A DNA stretch of 64,000 bases from Morella rubra (Eukaryota > Streptophyta > Magnoliopsida > Fagales > Myricaceae): contig CM025855.1 of the NCBI GenBank assembly GCA_003952965.2, forward strand, positions 23,018,907-23,082,906, written 5' to 3'. Below the pieces are notes generated by a model. It saw only the letters and a list, made by a program, of their open reading frames with translations. It searched no databases and was not told the origin of the DNA. Shown one piece after another: positions 59,661 to 64,000 of the stretch. Both the position numbers and the translations under genes were made by a program. Numbering within the stretch: position 1 is the stretch's first letter; each line of letters begins with the position of its first letter.

Positions 59661-62600
59661 CATTAACTCTAATACCATGAATTTCATTGGTTTTTTTGTT
59701 TAGTGGGTTGCTTTTACAATTTCTTTTTACCTCTCTTTTATTGCTTTAATTTACTATATGTCTCACTTCCCCCTGAATCAGTAGTGTTATGATTAATGGA
59801 TATATCAGTACATTAATGCGTTTCCAAATATGAATGCCGAAATAGTATAGCATCGCCGTGTCTCCTTTTTCAGTAATCTCTTTGAATGATTCTACAAACT
59901 TGCTTTATGCCAAACACCCCACACAAACAATTTTAGATGGTCTCTCTCTTCTCCTCCTCCCCCACCGGCCCGCCCCCTAAAACCAAAATAAAAAATGTAC
60001 CTCAAGTACTTCGACTGATCTGGACTCGAAGGAATTTTTTTTTTCTCTAAAGAACTCGAAGCAATTGATTCTACTGTATCTCCGAGTTTGTGAAGTATGA
60101 GGTTGTGGCTAGGGACATCCTGCTATTTTAACCGAAAAAATTGCATTAACTAATTTTGCACTTCTCCAAATCAGACCCAAAAATAAGGTTACATCGTTGA
60201 CCCACTAACGACATTTTGCCGATGGTTGCGATGGCCCTAAAAGCCATTTTTCCCGGCCGTTTGATGAGTTTTAATTGCAAGTACTTACATTACGAACAAT
60301 ACCACCGATCACCATTTCTTACCTTTGGAAACAAGACAAAGCCGTCAACAATAAGCATTAGAGAGAAAAACTTTCTTAAGCTTCAACAATGTCCTCAAGG
60401 GACATCTGACAAAATTGGAACGCTTTCGTTATTTTCTGTCTCCGAGAAACAGGAAAAATAATATTTGACTCGAAATAAAGACCTGTTACCTATCCACGTA
60501 GGGCAGAGTACTCGTACGTATAGTTCCCTAAATTAACTCCTTTTGTGATTGTCTTTCAGATTCCCCGGTAAAGGATATTAGAAGTTTGGACAGCTCGAAC
60601 AAACACAGACATAAGGTCGCAATATTGAATTACAAAGTGTTTTTGTAATCATACGAAATCTTCAAACAAATTCATAGCTTTTGGGGACCATCAACATGGA
60701 ACCGTTCGGGCTTCGTAGTTCCTTTCAACAACCCAAATCCCACCAATAGCATCAGAGAACAGCCATTACAGTTTTGGCGAACAGTAGCATTATCGTTGGC
60801 TTTAGTTTTTTTTTTTTTCGTTGGCTTTATTTCTCATGTTGCTTTCAAAGAAATCACTTTCACGATGTTTTAAAACTATATGGTAGATTCGTCAATAATG
60901 TCTACTTCATTGTTTATATTGTATATCGCGACAATGACAGAACATTGTTTATATTTCCGCCGACGTTATGGACCAAACACCCTGTTTCGCCACCTTTTTA
61001 ATGACCAAAAAGAGAGACTTATTGGTTTTCTTCGATAACCCTTAAATTGGGGCAAAAAGAGAGGGCTACCATTAAATTGAGTAAAGGGATTACATTCGGG
61101 GGGGGGGGGGGTGTCAATCTTTGATGATCTCTTGATATGTACCTGGCTTTATTTTCTCTGCAACCTAAAACCTAATGGAGGTAGAGACATTTTCTCAGGA
61201 ATCAAGCGGCATGCTTATATGAAAGTTATTTGGATATATGGTTTGTAGAATTCCCGTTCTTCTTACCCACAAGATTACACAGTGGGACACTGACCCCATC
61301 ATGCTTGGTCCTGAAGTTGGTTGACAGTAGATAGAGTAATAGCATAAAAGGAACAGGTTAACCTTTTAGATTATTCTCATCAGATGCATTTAATGGAACG
61401 GAACGCAGAAGAGCTGCCAGCCACCGCTTGCCACTAATTTCTCCAAGTCTTTTGAACGCTACTCACGTTTCTTACTTCATTTGCATTATCCTCCAAAGTT
61501 ACAAAAACATAAATCTTTAGCAGATTGACATAGTACATCACTTCATCAGAAAGTTCGTACGGCATAGGCGTGACGAACAAATTAATACTACTTCCCAGGA
61601 GTTAAGAAAGTTACCTTCTACTCGCTACAAAACTTTTTGCTGTAGCATTCTACTTGTATCGCGCAACCCTTTCTTTTTTTAATTCGTAGCTCAAGTTTCT
61701 CCCTTTTATTTATCAGAATTACGTCAGGAAGCAGACACCCTCCGATTGTCTCATTCTACTTTTTCCCCTCCACTCAGTTAAGAAAAATAAGCACTACTTA
61801 AGCCATCAAGCCCTTTGTATAACCATTTCTTTTACTAGTCCGTACTAGCTAGGAACCAGATCTTCTATTAATATCTTGCTTACTTTTTGGTTCTTATATG
61901 AAACAAATTCTCCATATGTTCAATAAATAACTACCACCGTTGGTCTCATCTTTCTTAATAATTAACTGCAGACAGACCATATAGTTCAGCTAATACCATC
62001 ATTAACTACAAATTACAATGATGATGATGATCTTCAACTGCTATATGTTGAACTCTTCCAATCGTTTAAGTTGGAATATGCGAGTGTCTAGGCGTATATA
62101 TCTATAGTTAATCAGAAGTTATTGACCAATTGTAGCCTGTAGGAACCCAAACCCATTAACAGAGGTGTGAATTAGAAACGCGTAGGCTGCTCAAAGGTCC
62201 CCATAGTGCAACCAAAGTCGTATCGTCAAGTACTAATACTGCATGCCTCTGTAACTGAGACCAAGACAGATGGCCGATAACATGATTCATTTATAGTATG
62301 CAGACAATGTCCTTCATGTTGGGAAAATGTAGAACTTGGACAAAGTTGTAACTATAACTTAACTTTCTTCCTCTACCACCCTATGTGGAAAGAAAAGGTC
62401 TATAAAAGATATTTAATCAAATTTACTTGTGTTTCCTAACAAATTCGATTCAGGAAAGAACAATTTTGTATTTGTAAAATAACAAATGTGCCACGTTCAT
62501 ACAAAATATTTAATTTAAGGCGCATCTACATTCGTATCAGTGAATGAACAGTTCATAGATAGCTGTTTTAATATATAAGTTAATATAAATTGCGGGAATT

Positions 62601-64000
62601 TGCTAATTCAATAAGTTTCTTCTCGCTGTCTTTCCCTAGGTGGTCCCTATTTCTATAAATTTAAATATCTATTTTCATCTAAAAAATCTTGGATGATGTA
62701 AAACATCCTTCTTTTTGATGAAAACTAAGAACCTAGCTAAACTAGACCCACTCTATGCTAGGGCTAGGGTTTAGTTTAGCTAAACTAGACCAAATCACTC
62801 TATAGCAGGCTAAGGGTTTGAGCTCAAGAGTTTATCAAACATAATTATCCAGAATTAATAATTGCTAAACAAAGTTTACCTCGTAATCACTAAACAGGCC
62901 AAGCTAAACAAACAACAAATCACTAACTAAAGTTGAATGAAAGCAAATCTGCTCTAAATTTGATTCTTGAGCTCTTAATTAACTGAGCTTGACCCGAACG
63001 AAGCCTAGAAGCCTAGGTTGTCCGATATAGAAAGCACTGCTGCACTATATGGGTTCCTACATGTATGACAAAATTGTACACTGCCGGAAAATGATGGCTA
63101 ACATGGTCTCAAGTCTACCCGCATCACACGATGGTACTAATTTGGAATATGGATTGTGATATTTTAAAATTACATAGTGTTTGGAGGTTTAAAGCTCATA
63201 CGAAAGATAACATTTGAAATTTAGAACTCATGAAATACTGTCAATGATTTGTGGACTCACTGTGTTCACTCTTAATTTATTATTGAGGAATAGATACAAT
63301 CAGACAATGTCTTAGTTGGGTTCCTATTACACAACAGAAACAGTCATGGGCCCAAGGAAACACACAAAGCCCAGCAGAGTGATTGGCCCAAGGAAAATTG
63401 ATCACATAGTCTGACCCACTATCAAGCGGTTGAGAATCTACCATTTAAGAGAGACTATTCTTACCCGATTTTATTTAAATTATTTACACAGTCAGAGCAC
63501 AGATTTTATTTAAATTAAAAGGGTAAGCCGTGGTAAATGGTTTTTTTTTTTTATTATTTGAAAATATATTAGCGTCTATATGGATGCTAATATATGTGCA
63601 CTATTCTAAGGGTCCAGATTCATAAAAAGAATTAAAAAGATTAAATCCAACTTAATTTATATGCTACACGGTAACGAGAAATGGAAGGGTTGCAAGGCAC
63701 GTCCCAACATGTACATGTTGTACTCTTCTAAGATTGCATCACGCCATTGCTTAAGGTCAAAATTATCCCTTTTAGTGCAAAAAGTAAGCAATAGATTTTT
63801 CCCCTCACCATCAGAATAATTCAATTTTTTTTTTAATTAATCCAAATTATTCATTCCAAGCAAAAAAATTATGCAATACTTATCCAACCATGCATTCATT
63901 GTTGGAGATTGGAGGCAGAGGACCACATCTCCTTTTTTCCCTTTTTTTTTTTTTTTTTTTTTTGGCGCGTGTGTTTTGGTTTGGGTAAGTGCTCAGGACC
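59661..64000. other. Intergenic DNA to the window end
   Basis: No gene recognised. G run at about 61099-61111, a local AGCTAAACTAGACC direct repeat (about 62735 and 62778), and a 22-nt T run at 63942-63963. Confidence 0.5.

Noticed and set aside
43995-64000. Search for tRNA genes and known plant microRNA sequences
   Set aside because: No cloverleaf-type B-box (GGTTCGAATCC-like) or exact mature sequence of the common miRNA families was seen by eye. A weak match to miR156 near 57530 (TGACAGAAAAG) is too short.

Overview
The window is AT-rich nuclear DNA from a flowering plant, most likely a eudicot. The evidence is a complete AGL17-clade MIKCc MADS-box gene with the usual 8-exon layout, GT/AG introns throughout, plant Ty3/gypsy LTRs, zf-RVT/RNase H LINEs and CACTA, hAT and Mutator-type DNA elements. 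No bacterial, organellar, CRISPR, rRNA or tRNA features were seen.

Layout. (1) 1-22,551 is a nested transposable-element block. An LTR remnant is followed by an antisense LINE (LINE-A) split by a 2.3-kb solo LTR (LTR1) and bordered by a CACTA terminus. Part of this assembly is present again (LINE-B), and the second copy was later split by another solo LTR (LTR2) that has a perfect 5-bp target duplication. Next come a longer CACTA derivative holding a Mutator-type MITE with a perfect 9-bp target duplication, a second CACTA fragment with an antisense En/Spm transposase gene, a gypsy LTR with primer-binding site and broken gag, and a head-to-head LINE that looks twin-primed. (2) 22,552-38,343 holds the MADS-box gene and its upstream region, plus strand, 239 codons in 8 exons. 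Intron 2 is about 11 kb and contains two antisense LINEs. One of these carries a hAT-type insertion that holds a coding-like sequence. (3) 40,532-43,412 holds a predicted small 4-exon gene on the minus strand (110 codons, unrecognised), tail-to-tail with the MADS gene. Its upstream region has six site II (TGGGCC/T) motifs. (4) 43.7-64 kb is AT-rich intergenic DNA without a recognised gene. It holds an old tandem duplication (44.7-46.1 and 47.5-48.8 kb), a related relic at 59.1-59.7 kb, a second pair of diverged blocks (52.3 and 57.4 kb), many microsatellites and one 55-codon candidate ORF.

Function. The MADS protein should be a nuclear DNA-binding transcription factor; relatives in its clade act in root nitrate response, lateral root growth, flowering time and stomatal development. 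All its exons and splice sites look intact, so the intron insertions appear tolerated. The other coding-like sequences are mostly decayed transposon genes. I saw no convincing new multi-gene system. The strongest items are the hAT element carrying foreign coding-like sequence inside a MADS intron, the insertion order readable from duplications and restored frames, and the unrecognised 4-exon gene. No alignments or searches were run; percentages and ages are not given.
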